A stretch of 24,502 bases of DNA from CAZSIA01 sp045126355 (GCA_045126355.1 JBGVOE010000001.1:1-24502), one strand, 5' to 3'. Positions 15,101 through 22,306 are shown, counted from the first letter of the stretch. Translations and numbers: made by a program. The notes: generated from the letters alone by a model not told the origin.

Positions 15101-15237
15101 ATATAGATAAACCAGAATATGAAGTACAATTAAACGAATATTATAAATATATTAGTAAAATTTCAAACAAGAATGTAAAAATGTTTTTACTTTCTTTAAT
15201 AAAGGCTAAACTTAAAGAAGTTTTTGTGATACAATAA
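12136..15237 (+). CDS. addA: AddA/RexA helicase-nuclease subunit
   Basis: This 1033-residue UvrD-type helicase carries its own nuclease. Motifs in order: Q-motif TNEQKQAI, Walker A SAGAGSGKTAVL (K28), motif Ia TFTNAAALEMKTR, motif II DEYQD (360-364), motif III VGDIKQSIYRFRNANP, motif V INIHKSKGLEYPI, motif VI RLFYVALTRAREKMY, then the C-terminal nuclease with D971, D984 and K986 (GIIDLL ... IIDYK). With AddB it resects broken DNA ends for RecA loading and degrades foreign linear DNA. Bacillus AddA is about 1230 residues, so this too is compact. GGTGAT (12126-12131) lies four bases before ATG 12136; a GTG at 12127 is inside it. The 14-base overlap with addB implies coupled translation. Confidence 0.95.
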   Translation: MDFTNEQKQAIYTRGTNLIVSAGAGSGKTAVLSERILQMLCDGYDISRLLVLTFTNAAALEMKTRIKKKVSKVPSLSEQVSKIDSAYITTFDAFALSLVKKYHYLLGISKDLTIADSVVMKLKKEEIINEIFTKHYTKETTQFLDLLNKFTFKDDNEFKDSILKIAEKIELKPNKEKFLYSYLDNYYKDENIDSYIKIYVEECNERLKDFKLSADDIYTLTPDSKLGEFLSEFLDFIKLEHSYEEIIAYFTTLKIPSAPRGDEESQELRKKFKDDVDKFASDFLKFDNVEVIKESLMQTKSYVSVIINILLEFFNCVKEYKIKNNVFEFNDISMFLLQLLEDDSEVLNEVSNSFDEILLDEYQDTSDIQEAFISLIGRNNVYMVGDIKQSIYRFRNANPYIFKEKYDNYKASNGGVKIDLNKNYRSRKEVLDNINLLFRYLMTEECGDADYINDHQMNYGNTTYDKMCMDSFSYDQEYLTYEPDSMKIYSNDEIEVFIIANKIKELMDNNTKVFDKDSNSLRPIKYSDISVIVPRKKNIGLIQKIFTSEGIPLNIAIDEKITDSPMIGLISSLLNLVTSVGSSDYKKYAFYFVSVARSFLFRQSDDLILRESLNYYKDNEIYEIAKRVNYYSRSHSVTKTFEYLLQEFNVYNSLIKIGDIDKHLSVINYLADMVSNLTSYKYDLDLIAKHFELIIDEEIEINYSNKTNANGVVLINIHKSKGLEYPICFFCDLIGGFNRTDIKESFLFDKDFGFITPYFSDAKEDTILKILYKHKYIKEDISERIRLFYVALTRAREKMYFVIPKIDYLKKVASPFLFNSYANFISYYYDEAIGKYVKEVNYDDYINKDYLDFMSCSYDEKIKRVTPIKYLDYEFNKTTINKAQISHKILDVITKDEAMVLKIGTRLHEVMETLDFNNINLEVFNLNKREEEMLNNVLSLDCFKNISNAKVYKEFEFMYEDDGNLYHGIIDLLVEYDDHFEIIDYKLSDIDKPEYEVQLNEYYKYISKISNKNVKMFLLSLIKAKLKEVFVIQ

Positions 15238-15255
15238 CTAGCGGGTGATTATTTT

Positions 15256-15747
15256 ATGAAAGATATGATTAAAGTAGGAACAATTACATCAACACATGGA
15301 ATTCGTGGTGAAGTTAAAATTGTAGGAGATAATCCTTGTTTTTCTCCTAGCTTTAAAGAATCATTATATATTGATACTAATCCTATGGTAGAAGTACATA
15401 TTAAAACTGTTAAAAATCAAAATGGTAAATTAATTGTTTCTTTTAAAGAGTTTGACAATATTAACCAAGTTGAATGTTTTAAAAATTACGGTATATATGC
15501 TAAACGCGAAAGTTTGGGAGAACTTGAAGAAGATGAAGTATATTTAACTGATTTAATTGATATGGAAGTTTACAATGAAAATGATGATTTTGTTGGTATT
15601 GTAACTGATATTAGAGAATATCCACAATGTTATTATTTGGTTGTTAAAGGTAAAGAAAAAAATCATTTAATTCCATTTATTAAAGAGTTTGTTGTTGATA
15701 TTACTGACGTTATTATAATTCATGAAATGGAGGGACTATTATCGTGA
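15256..15747 (+). CDS. rimM: Ribosome maturation factor RimM
   Basis: A 163-residue protein that helps mature the 30S head by binding S19. The N-terminal RimM barrel has VGTITSTHGIRGEVKI (7-22) and the C-terminal PRC-barrel has EVYLTDLIDMEVY and LIPFIKEFVVDI. It begins 18 bases after addA behind GGGTGAT, so it is read in the same operon. Its stop TGA overlaps the GTG start of trmD by four bases. Confidence 0.95.
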   Translation: MKDMIKVGTITSTHGIRGEVKIVGDNPCFSPSFKESLYIDTNPMVEVHIKTVKNQNGKLIVSFKEFDNINQVECFKNYGIYAKRESLGELEEDEVYLTDLIDMEVYNENDDFVGIVTDIREYPQCYYLVVKGKEKNHLIPFIKEFVVDITDVIIIHEMEGLLS

Positions 15748-16481
15748 TTATTGATATAGTTACTTTATTTCCTAATATGTTTGAAGGATTTATTAAAGAG
15801 TCAATAATTAAAAGAGCAATTGAAAAAGGTAATGTTGAAATTAATCTAGTTAATCCACGTGATTTTACTTTAGATAAACATCGCCATGTAGATGATACTC
15901 CTTATGGTGGTGGAAGTGGTATGGTTTTAACATGTCAACCAATGTTTGATTGCCTAAGAAGTATTCCTTCACCAAAAAGAGTAATTTTAATGACTCCACA
16001 AGGAAAACCATTCAAACAAGAAGAAGCAGTTAGATTAAGTAAAGAAGAACATATCGTTTTAGTTTGTGGACACTATGAAGGTTTTGATGAAAGAATTAGA
16101 ACTTTATGTGATGAAGAAATTAGTATTGGTGATTATGTTTTAACAGGTGGAGAGATTCCAGCTATGGCTATAAGTGATTCAATTATTCGTTTACTTGATG
16201 GTGTAATTACAACTGAAAGTCATTTATATGATTCACATTCTAATGGCTTGTTAGAACATCCTCAGTACACTAAACCAGCTGTTTATGAAGGGATGAGTGT
16301 TCCAGAGGTCTTACTTAATGGTAATCATAAATTAATTAATGAGTGGCGTAATAAAGAAGCGCTTCGAACTACATACAAAAAAAGGCCAGATTTACTTGTT
16401 AATTATAAATTTAGTCCACAAGAAGCTAAATGGTTAGAAGAGATTAAATTGGAAGAAAAAAAAGAGGAAGTTTTTGAATAA
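15744..16481 (+). CDS. trmD: tRNA (guanine-37-N1)-methyltransferase
   Basis: A 245-residue SPOUT enzyme that makes m1G37 next to the anticodon and so prevents frameshifting. Typical N-terminus (MIIDIVTLFPNMF), DDTPYGGGSGMV (50-61), the AdoMet-binding knot GHYEGFDERI (109-118) and SIGDYVLTGGE (127-137), and the Firmicute form GLLEHPQYT (168-176). Start is GTG at 15744, in a GTGA overlap with rimM; GGAGG lies 11 bases before. It closes the addB-addA-rimM-trmD operon; rplS, its usual next neighbour, is about 5.4 kb away. Confidence 0.97.
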   Translation: MIIDIVTLFPNMFEGFIKESIIKRAIEKGNVEINLVNPRDFTLDKHRHVDDTPYGGGSGMVLTCQPMFDCLRSIPSPKRVILMTPQGKPFKQEEAVRLSKEEHIVLVCGHYEGFDERIRTLCDEEISIGDYVLTGGEIPAMAISDSIIRLLDGVITTESHLYDSHSNGLLEHPQYTKPAVYEGMSVPEVLLNGNHKLINEWRNKEALRTTYKKRPDLLVNYKFSPQEAKWLEEIKLEEKKEEVFE

Positions 16482-16498
16482 ACTTCCTTTATTTTTTT
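16465..16498. terminator. Bidirectional terminator between trmD and the lacI-type gene
   Basis: AGGAAGTTT (16465-16473) pairs with AAACTTCCT (16480-16488) around a 6-base loop. A T run follows on the plus strand, and an A-rich flank gives a T run on the minus strand. It holds the trmD stop codon. Confidence 0.88.
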
Positions 16499-17463
16499 GT
16501 TGTTTCTCTTAATTTTAATTGAATGTCAATTAATTTATGAAGTGTATGAATTTGTTCATTGTTAATTAATTTTATTAATGTATTAACAGTTTCGCTTCCC
16601 ATGTATTTAACAGATTGTGATACTGTTGTGATTGCTGGGTTAGTCCATTTTGTGAATGGAGCATCATCAAATCCTACTAATTGAACTTCATCAGGTACTT
16701 TGCGTCCTAATTTTTGTAAACATCCTAAAGCGATTAAAGCTAATGTATCACTCATAGCGAAAATCCCATCTACTTGTGGATTGTTTTTTAGATATTGATA
16801 AATGAATTCTGCATCTGGTTCTACTAAGTCAAAGTCATGAATATCGTATGTAGATTCATATTCTTCTAAAACTTCTAAGAAACCTTTTGTTCTTTCTAAA
16901 GAAGTAATTAAAAATGATGGACCTCTTAATAATAAGAAGTTTTTTGCTCCGCCTTTTATTAAAGTCTGAGCCGCTACTCTTCCACCTTCCTCGTTATCAC
17001 TTGCTACAGATGGAATTTCATCATTAATTAAATGGTCAATAGAAATTACTGGAATATTTAGTGAAGCTAGTTTTTCTTTGTTTTTAAAGTTAGAAGCTAC
17101 AATTACACCTTCAACATTATATTGTTCAAATATTTTTAAATAATCGATTTCTCTTTCATTGTTATCTTGTGTATTACATAACATTGTTTTATAACCATAA
17201 CTTAGGGCAGCTTGTTCGATACCTTCGATTAATTGTCCGTAAAATGTAGTACCAACATGTGGAACAATAACACCAATCATTTTAGAACGATGGTTTGTTA
17301 AACTACGTGCTAATTGGTTAGGTTCGAATCCTAATTCATCAATTATTTTCATAACTGTGTTGCGTGTTTCTTCATAAACATATCCTTTATTATTAATTAC
17401 ACGACTTACAGTCGCTACACTTACATTGGCTTTTTTTGCCACGTCTCTTATTGTTATTTTCAA
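16489..17463 (-). CDS. LacI-family transcriptional regulator, probable regulator of malQ
   Basis: A 324-residue repressor-type protein. The N-terminal helix-turn-helix (residues 1-25, ITIRDVAKKANVSVATVSRV) and hinge helix (LARSLTNHRSK, about 50-60) precede a periplasmic-binding-protein-like sensor domain (IGVIVPHVGTTFYGQL ... GFDDAPFTKWTNPAITTV). The longer frame to 17517 lacks a ribosome binding site. GAGGTGAT lies four bases before the TTG at 17463, which gives the normal family N-terminus. Divergent from malQ with an operator-like site between them, which points to local control of alpha-glucan use (MalR-like). The effector is unknown; CcpA is an alternative but less likely given the gene's place. 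Confidence 0.88.
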   Translation of the reverse strand: MKITIRDVAKKANVSVATVSRVINNKGYVYEETRNTVMKIIDELGFEPNQLARSLTNHRSKMIGVIVPHVGTTFYGQLIEGIEQAALSYGYKTMLCNTQDNNEREIDYLKIFEQYNVEGVIVASNFKNKEKLASLNIPVISIDHLINDEIPSVASDNEEGGRVAAQTLIKGGAKNFLLLRGPSFLITSLERTKGFLEVLEEYESTYDIHDFDLVEPDAEFIYQYLKNNPQVDGIFAMSDTLALIALGCLQKLGRKVPDEVQLVGFDDAPFTKWTNPAITTVSQSVKYMGSETVNTLIKLINNEQIHTLHKLIDIQLKLRETTKK

Positions 17464-17519
17464 TGTAATCACCTCAATAAAAATACTTTTTTTCAATTTC
17501 TTTTTTAATATTACCATAA

Positions 17520-17544
17520 ATTAGATAAATTATCACTATCTAAT
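17520..17544. repeat. Inverted repeat over the lacI-type promoter
   Basis: ATTAGATA (17520-17527) and TATCTAAT (17537-17544) form a perfect 8-bp inverted repeat with a 9-base centre that covers the -10 of the lacI-type gene. It could be a second operator or a leader hairpin. Confidence 0.5.
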
Positions 17545-17557
17545 AACGATATCACAA
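17529..17557 (-). promoter_or_regulatory. Promoter of the lacI-type gene
   Basis: Minus strand TTGTGA (17557-17552), 17 bases, GATAAT (17534-17529). The leader to the TTG start is about 60 bases. Confidence 0.55.
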
Positions 17558-17559
17558 AA

Positions 17560-17574
17560 ATGAAAACGCTTACG
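17560..17574 (+). promoter_or_regulatory. LacI/CcpA-type operator (cre-like) between the lacI-type gene and malQ
   Basis: ATGAAAACGCTTACG matches the Firmicute cre consensus WTGNAANCGNWNNCW at every fixed position except the last. It lies just upstream of both divergent -35 regions. The bound protein could be the neighbouring LacI-type regulator or CcpA. Confidence 0.6.
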
Positions 17575-17576
17575 CA

Positions 17577-17605
17577 TATAAAAAATTAAATTAATTATGT
17601 ATAAT
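17577..17605 (+). promoter_or_regulatory. Promoter of malQ
   Basis: Weak -35 TATAAA (17577-17582), 17 bases, TATAAT (17600-17605). The operator-like site ends two bases before the -35. Confidence 0.6.
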
Positions 17606-17649
17606 TACATTGATTTAAATTTTTTAAAATTTATAGGAGGAATTTATCA

Positions 17650-19128
17650 ATGGAAAGAAAAGCAGGTATATTATTACATATTTCTTCATTGCCTAATAAA
17701 TATGGTATAGGTACATTAGGTAAATCAGCATATCAATTTGTTGATTTCTTAGCTAACGCTGGTCAAAAGTATTGGCAAGTATTACCTATTACACCAACAA
17801 ACTATGGGGACTCACCATATCAATCATCTTCAGTTTATGCATTCAACCCTTACTTCATCGACTTAGATATGTTAAATGAAATGGGCTTATTACGTAAATG
17901 TGAATATCAAAAAGAATTTTATGGAGAAAACCCTCAAGATATTGATTACGCATGTTTATTTTATGTAAAAAATAAAGTGTTAAAAAAAGTATGGGGTAGA
18001 CATGAAGCATATGAAAAACCATTTAAAAAATTCTGTAAAGAAAACGCTAGTTGGTTAGATGGTTATGCTTTATATGAAGCTATTAAAGAATCATTTGGAT
18101 TTACAGCATGGAATACATGGCCAGATGAATATCGTTTAAGAGACGAAAAAACTTTAAAGAAATTCATTAAAGAACATAAAGATGAAATTGAATGTAAAAA
18201 ATTTATTCAATGGTTATTCTATTATCAATGGATGAACTTAAAAGAATACGCAGTAAGTAAAGGTATTGAAATCATTGGTGATATGCCAATTTATGTAGCT
18301 TATGACTCTGCGGATGTATGGGCTAATCCAGGTATGTTCTGGTTAGATAATGATTTAAACCCAGTTAAAGTTGCGGGTTGTCCACCAGATGGTTTCTCAC
18401 CAGATGGACAATTATGGGGTAATCCATTATACCGTTGGGATTTAATGAAAGAGGAAGGTTATACTTGGTGGGTAGAACGTATTAAGAAAAGCTTAGAATT
18501 ATTTGATATCGTTCGTATTGACCACTTCAGAGGATTTGCTGGTTACTTTACTATCCCATTTGGTGATACAACAGCTCATAATGGTTGTTGGATGGAAGGA
18601 CCTGGTTATGATTTATTCAGAGTTGTTAATGAAGAATTACCAGGAGCTAAAATTATTGCTGAAAACTTAGGATTCTTAGATGAAAGTGTTCATAAATTAT
18701 TAGATGAATGTGGTTACCCAGGTATGTGCATTATGCAATTTGACTTTGGTAATGGATATGATTATTCACCACTTCAAGAAGGTTTAGCTGAAAATAATGT
18801 TATCTACACAGGTACTCATGATAATCAAACAATTCTATCTTGGTATCATGATTCTAATGATCATTTAAAATGGTGTATTAGAGAACACTTTGGAATTGGT
18901 GAGGCTGATCCAATTCACTTAAAAATTGTTGAAGGAACATTAAAGGAAACTCCTTACATTGCAATCATTCCTTTACAAGATTACTTAGGTCTTGTTGACT
19001 GGGAAGGAAGAATGAACATCCCATCTACATTAGGTTGTAACTGGCGTTGGAGATGTTTACGTTCTCACTACAACAGTGATTTAGCTAAATACATTAGAAA
19101 AATTACAAAAGATTCTAATAGATTATAA
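17650..19128 (+). CDS. malQ: 4-alpha-glucanotransferase (amylomaltase, GH77)
   Basis: A 492-residue cytosolic enzyme that moves alpha-1,4-glucan segments between maltodextrins, releasing glucose. The GH77 layout is complete: LLHISSLPNKYGIGTLG at the N-terminus, WQVLPITPTNYGDSPYQS, GDMPIYVAYDSADVW, nucleophile D291 in VRIDHFRGF, acid/base E338 in IIAENLG, and the transition-state Asp D391 in TGTHDNQT. AGGAGG (17635-17640) precedes the ATG. Divergent lacI-type gene and operator imply control by sugar. The partial GH13 gene at the right edge belongs to the same pathway. Confidence 0.96.
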   Translation: MERKAGILLHISSLPNKYGIGTLGKSAYQFVDFLANAGQKYWQVLPITPTNYGDSPYQSSSVYAFNPYFIDLDMLNEMGLLRKCEYQKEFYGENPQDIDYACLFYVKNKVLKKVWGRHEAYEKPFKKFCKENASWLDGYALYEAIKESFGFTAWNTWPDEYRLRDEKTLKKFIKEHKDEIECKKFIQWLFYYQWMNLKEYAVSKGIEIIGDMPIYVAYDSADVWANPGMFWLDNDLNPVKVAGCPPDGFSPDGQLWGNPLYRWDLMKEEGYTWWVERIKKSLELFDIVRIDHFRGFAGYFTIPFGDTTAHNGCWMEGPGYDLFRVVNEELPGAKIIAENLGFLDESVHKLLDECGYPGMCIMQFDFGNGYDYSPLQEGLAENNVIYTGTHDNQTILSWYHDSNDHLKWCIREHFGIGEADPIHLKIVEGTLKETPYIAIIPLQDYLGLVDWEGRMNIPSTLGCNWRWRCLRSHYNSDLAKYIRKITKDSNRL

Positions 19129-19135
19129 TTATGAG

Positions 19136-19160
19136 AGTCTCAACATTTGTTGGGACTTTT
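19136..19160 (+). terminator. Terminator after malQ
   Basis: AGTCTCAAC (19136-19144) pairs with GTTGGGACT (19149-19157), one G-U pair, 4-base loop, then a short T run that ends in TTTATG, so it may be leaky. Confidence 0.7.
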
Positions 19161-19210
19161 ATGCTATAACAACACTTGATAAAATTGGAAATTAGATGGA
19201 GGATAATTTT

Positions 19211-20092
19211 ATGTTTGAAAAAATAAAAGCTAATATTTTATTTGATAAGTTATTACAAAGACCTGATATTAGTAGGGCATATGCCATGGTTCCTGAAAGT
19301 GATTCATGGTATGATACTATCTCTACTGTTCATAAATCGTTAGATGAAATACAAAAAAATAAGCATGAAACATTAGAAATACTTAGTAATGATAATTTAA
19401 AATTAACTGGTATTTATTATCCTAATAATGAAAGTGATACAACAGTTATATGTGTCCATGGTTATACAAGTCACGCAGAAAGAGAATGGGCATTTCCTGG
19501 ATTATTTTATTTATCACTTGGTTATAATGTCCTAATTCCATATCAAAGGGCACACGGACAAAGTGAAGGAAAATATCTTTCTTTTGGTGCGCTTGAACAT
19601 TTAGATATGATTGGTTGGGTAAATAAAGTAAACGAGATGAATCCTAATGGAAAAATAATTATTCATGGGTTAAGTATGGGTGGAGGAATTGTCCTAGACT
19701 TATCTAATAAAGAAATGAAAAACGTTAAGTGTTTAATTGCGGATGCTCCAAGTGTGAGTATCGAAAGTTTTTTTAGAAATGTTTCTAAAGAAGTATTTAA
19801 AACTAATTCTAGTAAAATTGCGTTATATGCTATAAAACGATTTAAGAAAGAATTTGGATTTGATGTTAAGAATTTTGAAAGTGTCAATATTGTTTCCGGG
19901 AGTAAATATCCAATTCTTTTATCAGCAGGAAGTAATGAACATTTAGATGAATTATTTGAAATAATTAAAAAAGTTAATCCTCAAGATACTAGCATTATCA
20001 TTTTACCAGGTTGTAGTCATGGTAATGGAATGTATAAACAAACAGATATGTATCAAAATAGAATAAAAGAATTTATAAATAAATATTTATAA
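19211..20092 (+). CDS. Alpha/beta hydrolase (YqkD-like)
   Basis: A 293-residue serine hydrolase. VICVHGYTSHA forms the oxyanion side, the nucleophile elbow is HGLSMGGG with S155, an Asp-bearing strand follows (LSAGSNEHLDEL), and the likely catalytic His is H270 in PGCSHGNG. No signal peptide or membrane segment, so cytosolic. By layout it resembles Bacillus YqkD and related esterases; substrate unknown. The in-frame ATG at 19196 lies on top of the ribosome binding site GGAGG (19198-19202), so the ATG at 19211 is the start. No clear promoter of its own; leaky reading from malQ is possible. Confidence 0.85.
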   Translation: MFEKIKANILFDKLLQRPDISRAYAMVPESDSWYDTISTVHKSLDEIQKNKHETLEILSNDNLKLTGIYYPNNESDTTVICVHGYTSHAEREWAFPGLFYLSLGYNVLIPYQRAHGQSEGKYLSFGALEHLDMIGWVNKVNEMNPNGKIIIHGLSMGGGIVLDLSNKEMKNVKCLIADAPSVSIESFFRNVSKEVFKTNSSKIALYAIKRFKKEFGFDVKNFESVNIVSGSKYPILLSAGSNEHLDELFEIIKKVNPQDTSIIILPGCSHGNGMYKQTDMYQNRIKEFINKYL

Positions 20093-20100
20093 TAAAATAG

Positions 20101-20119
20101 TTTGTCAAACATTTGTCAA
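20101..20119 (+). repeat. Direct repeat TTTGTCAA, 11-base period
   Basis: TTTGTCAA occurs at 20101-20108 and again at 20112-20119, one helical turn apart, upstream of the first YwaF-like gene. It may be a regulator site. A TTGTTG (20123-20128) / 17 bases / TATAAA (20146-20151) promoter candidate follows directly. Confidence 0.35.
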
Positions 20120-20164
20120 TTTTTGTTGAATTAATTAGAGTTTTGTATAAACAGGAGTATAATA

Positions 20165-20929
20165 GTGCTTATGAAACCATTTGAAATTTTATTGTTATAT
20201 AATTTAATAACTTTTGCTTTGATAACGGCTTTATTGATGTTATGCAAAAAAGTAATTAGAAAGGATAGCACTAAGGACAATGTTCTTAAAATCACATCTA
20301 TAGCAGTTGTCGTTATTCATTATAGTAGTTTGTATGTTGATTATTTCAGTAATCAAGGTGATGCAATGGTTGAAGGTAATATGATATTACCAATATATCC
20401 ATGTAATATAATTATGTGGTTGTTACTGATTGTTTCTTTAATGAAAAATAAAGAATCTAAAATATATAAAACATTATCAGAGTTCACATTTATTGGTGGA
20501 ACGCTATGTGGAGTGATTGGTGTTTTATTTAATATTAATTTTTTAAATAATCCTGATTTAGGAAATTATGATATTTTTAAAGGCTTGATTAGTCATAGTG
20601 TAATGATATTTGGAACAATATATTTATTTGTTTTTAATTATGTTAAATTAGAAGTTGTTAGAACAACGAAGAGTATTTTCTGGGGTCTAGTGATATTTGT
20701 TGCATGTGGATTTACTATTAATGTATTGTTTAAAATATTTGATATTCCTAGTGTGAATGCTATGTTTATGTTAGAACCTCCACTGCCACAACTACCATTC
20801 TTTAATTTTTTCACAATAGGATTATTAGGATTAATATTATCATTTATAGGACTTAACATTTATGAATCTTTTACTTTACCTAAAGAACAAAGATGGATAA
20901 GTAAGAATTTAATTGAAAGGAAAAGATAA
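20165..20929 (+). CDS. TIGR02206/YwaF-like integral membrane protein, first of a pair
   Basis: A 254-residue polytopic membrane protein of unknown function, with about six or seven hydrophobic segments beginning at residue 8 (LLLYNLITFALITALLML). The family motif occurs as MILPIYPCNIIMWLLL, and FDIPSVNAMFMLEPPLPQLP sits before the last membrane segment. The strong-looking start is GTG at 20165, seven bases after AGGAG; ATG at 20171 is the alternative. It is three bases from the second member, so the two are co-translated. Confidence 0.78.
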   Translation: MLMKPFEILLLYNLITFALITALLMLCKKVIRKDSTKDNVLKITSIAVVVIHYSSLYVDYFSNQGDAMVEGNMILPIYPCNIIMWLLLIVSLMKNKESKIYKTLSEFTFIGGTLCGVIGVLFNINFLNNPDLGNYDIFKGLISHSVMIFGTIYLFVFNYVKLEVVRTTKSIFWGLVIFVACGFTINVLFKIFDIPSVNAMFMLEPPLPQLPFFNFFTIGLLGLILSFIGLNIYESFTLPKEQRWISKNLIERKR

Positions 20930-20932
20930 ATT

Positions 20933-21751
20933 ATGTTTGAATTTTTGAGAAATTTATTATCAGATAAAGATAATGGAATATTAACATTTGAGGCGTTTAG
21001 TCTTTGCCATATACTATATCTATTATTAATAATTGGTGGAATAGTATTAGTGATGTTTTTATTCAAAAACAAATCACAAGAAGCAAAGCATAAACTTATT
21101 GATTTTACAGTTACATTAGCTTTATGTATTTATATAGCAGATTTCTTCTTGATGCCATTTTCATATGGATATATAGATATAGATAAACTTCCTTTTCATA
21201 TTTGTACTTTAATGAGTATTATGGGTGTTTTATCTAGAAGAACAAAGATATTTGCAAAATTTAAGACAGCATTTACGCTTATGGGATTAGTTGGTGCAAT
21301 GATGTATATTCTATATCCGGCAGGAGTTCCAGCGTCAGATGGATACAGTTATCGTATAGTACAAACGGTAATTTATCACGGTTTAATGATTGCACAAGGA
21401 ATATTTGCAATTGCATATAATGACCTTGATTTAAGTTGGAAGTCTATAAAGTATGATTTAATTGCTATCTTGAGTTTAACTGTATGGGCAATGATTGGAA
21501 ATACATTATATAGTGGAGTTATAACTGAAGCTTGTGATTGTGTTGAAGGATGTACAAATGTGATTACAATATATGACAATGATTTTAATTGGTTCTTTGT
21601 TAAGCACGATGCATTATATATTATTCCTGACGATATTGATATTTATTTTGCACCTTTTATAATGATTTTTGCAATCTTCGGAATGTGCGCTTTAATTCGT
21701 TTTATTAGTATAAAAGTTTTAGATGTCTTTGAAAAAAGAAGATTAAATTAA
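20933..21751 (+). CDS. TIGR02206/YwaF-like integral membrane protein, second of a pair
   Basis: A 272-residue polytopic membrane protein with the YwaF hallmark LPFHICTLMSIMGV, in which a conserved-looking His sits in the third membrane segment, and a loop with paired Cys (ACDCVEGC) later on. It ends with a basic tail (FEKRRLN). It is clearly diverged from the preceding gene, so the pair is not a recent duplication. AAAGGAAAAG precedes the ATG. Two adjacent members suggest a heteromeric complex; this is inference. Confidence 0.8.
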   Translation: MFEFLRNLLSDKDNGILTFEAFSLCHILYLLLIIGGIVLVMFLFKNKSQEAKHKLIDFTVTLALCIYIADFFLMPFSYGYIDIDKLPFHICTLMSIMGVLSRRTKIFAKFKTAFTLMGLVGAMMYILYPAGVPASDGYSYRIVQTVIYHGLMIAQGIFAIAYNDLDLSWKSIKYDLIAILSLTVWAMIGNTLYSGVITEACDCVEGCTNVITIYDNDFNWFFVKHDALYIIPDDIDIYFAPFIMIFAIFGMCALIRFISIKVLDVFEKRRLN

Positions 21752-21790
21752 AAAAGTGTTAAATATTTTACTAAAAAATGAAAAAAATAA

Positions 21791-21819
21791 TTGAAAAGTA
21801 TTTTCATATTTGATATAAT
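21791..21819 (+). promoter_or_regulatory. Promoter of rplS
   Basis: TTGAAA (21791-21796), 17 bases, extended -10 TG-A-TATAAT (21811-21819). Start of transcription near 21826. Confidence 0.88.
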
Positions 21820-21824
21820 AATAG

Positions 21825-21909
21825 AGCCGTTTTATGGCTGACACATTAATCCGCTGGCGCAATTGTTCGCTAAGATTCTTGGAAGATTATATATAGGAGG
21901 TAGCGAAAC
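21825..21909 (+). ncRNA. rplS leader RNA (L19 leader type)
   Basis: The 84-base leader has a small hairpin AGCC(G)...GGCT (21825-21839), a GC-rich CCGCTGGCGC segment, then TTCGCTA (21866-21872) that pairs exactly with TAGCGAA (21901-21907). The ribosome binding site GGAGG lies inside the enclosed loop and the ATG follows three bases past the helix. Firmicutes have an L19 leader at this place by which L19 represses itself; position and features fit. Confidence 0.78.
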
Positions 21910-22263
21910 ATGGCTAAAGGTCAACAATTAATTAATGAAATTACAGCTGAATACATGAAAAACGATGTTCCAGAATTCCGTCCTGGTGATACAGTTAGAG
22001 TTCATGTAAAAATCATTGAAGGGAACACTCATCGTATCCAAAACTTTGAAGGTTTAGTAATTAAACGTCAAGGTGCTGGTATCAGTGAAACTTTCACAGT
22101 ACGTAAAATTTCTTATGGTGTAGGTGTAGAACGTACATTCCCAGTTAACGCACCAGTAATCGATCGTATTGAAGTAACTAGAAGAGGTATTGTTCGTAGA
22201 GCTAAATTAAACTACATCAGAACATTATCTGCTAAAGCTGCTCGTATTAAAGAACGTCGATAA
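21910..22263 (+). CDS. rplS: Large ribosomal subunit protein L19
   Basis: A 117-residue 50S protein at the subunit interface. The family signature (FRPGDTVRVHVKIIEGN, RIQNFEGLVIKRQGAG, FTVRKISYGVGVERTFPV, RRAKLNYIR) is intact and length is normal. Has its own promoter and structured leader. In many relatives it directly follows trmD; here it is separated by a block of unrelated genes, but the order is kept. Confidence 0.97.
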   Translation: MAKGQQLINEITAEYMKNDVPEFRPGDTVRVHVKIIEGNTHRIQNFEGLVIKRQGAGISETFTVRKISYGVGVERTFPVNAPVIDRIEVTRRGIVRRAKLNYIRTLSAKAARIKERR

Positions 22264-22270
22264 TTTAATT

Positions 22271-22306
22271 AATGGTCTAGTAATTACACTAGACCATTAT
22301 TTTTTT
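22271..22306 (+). terminator. Rho-independent terminator after rplS
   Basis: Perfect 11-bp stem AATGGTCTAGT (22271-22281) / ACTAGACCATT (22288-22298), 6-base loop, then a T run. Confidence 0.92.

Noticed and set aside
9780..15237. addBA as a phage defence island
   Set aside because: There is no restriction, toxin, mobile or phage gene nearby and AddAB is a core repair enzyme in Firmicutes, though it also degrades linear foreign DNA.
15744..15747. TGA read as Trp (Mycoplasma code), since the gene set and AT-richness recall Mollicutes
   Set aside because: rimM ends normally at this TGA in a four-base overlap with trmD, and Trp is encoded by TGG throughout, so the standard code fits.
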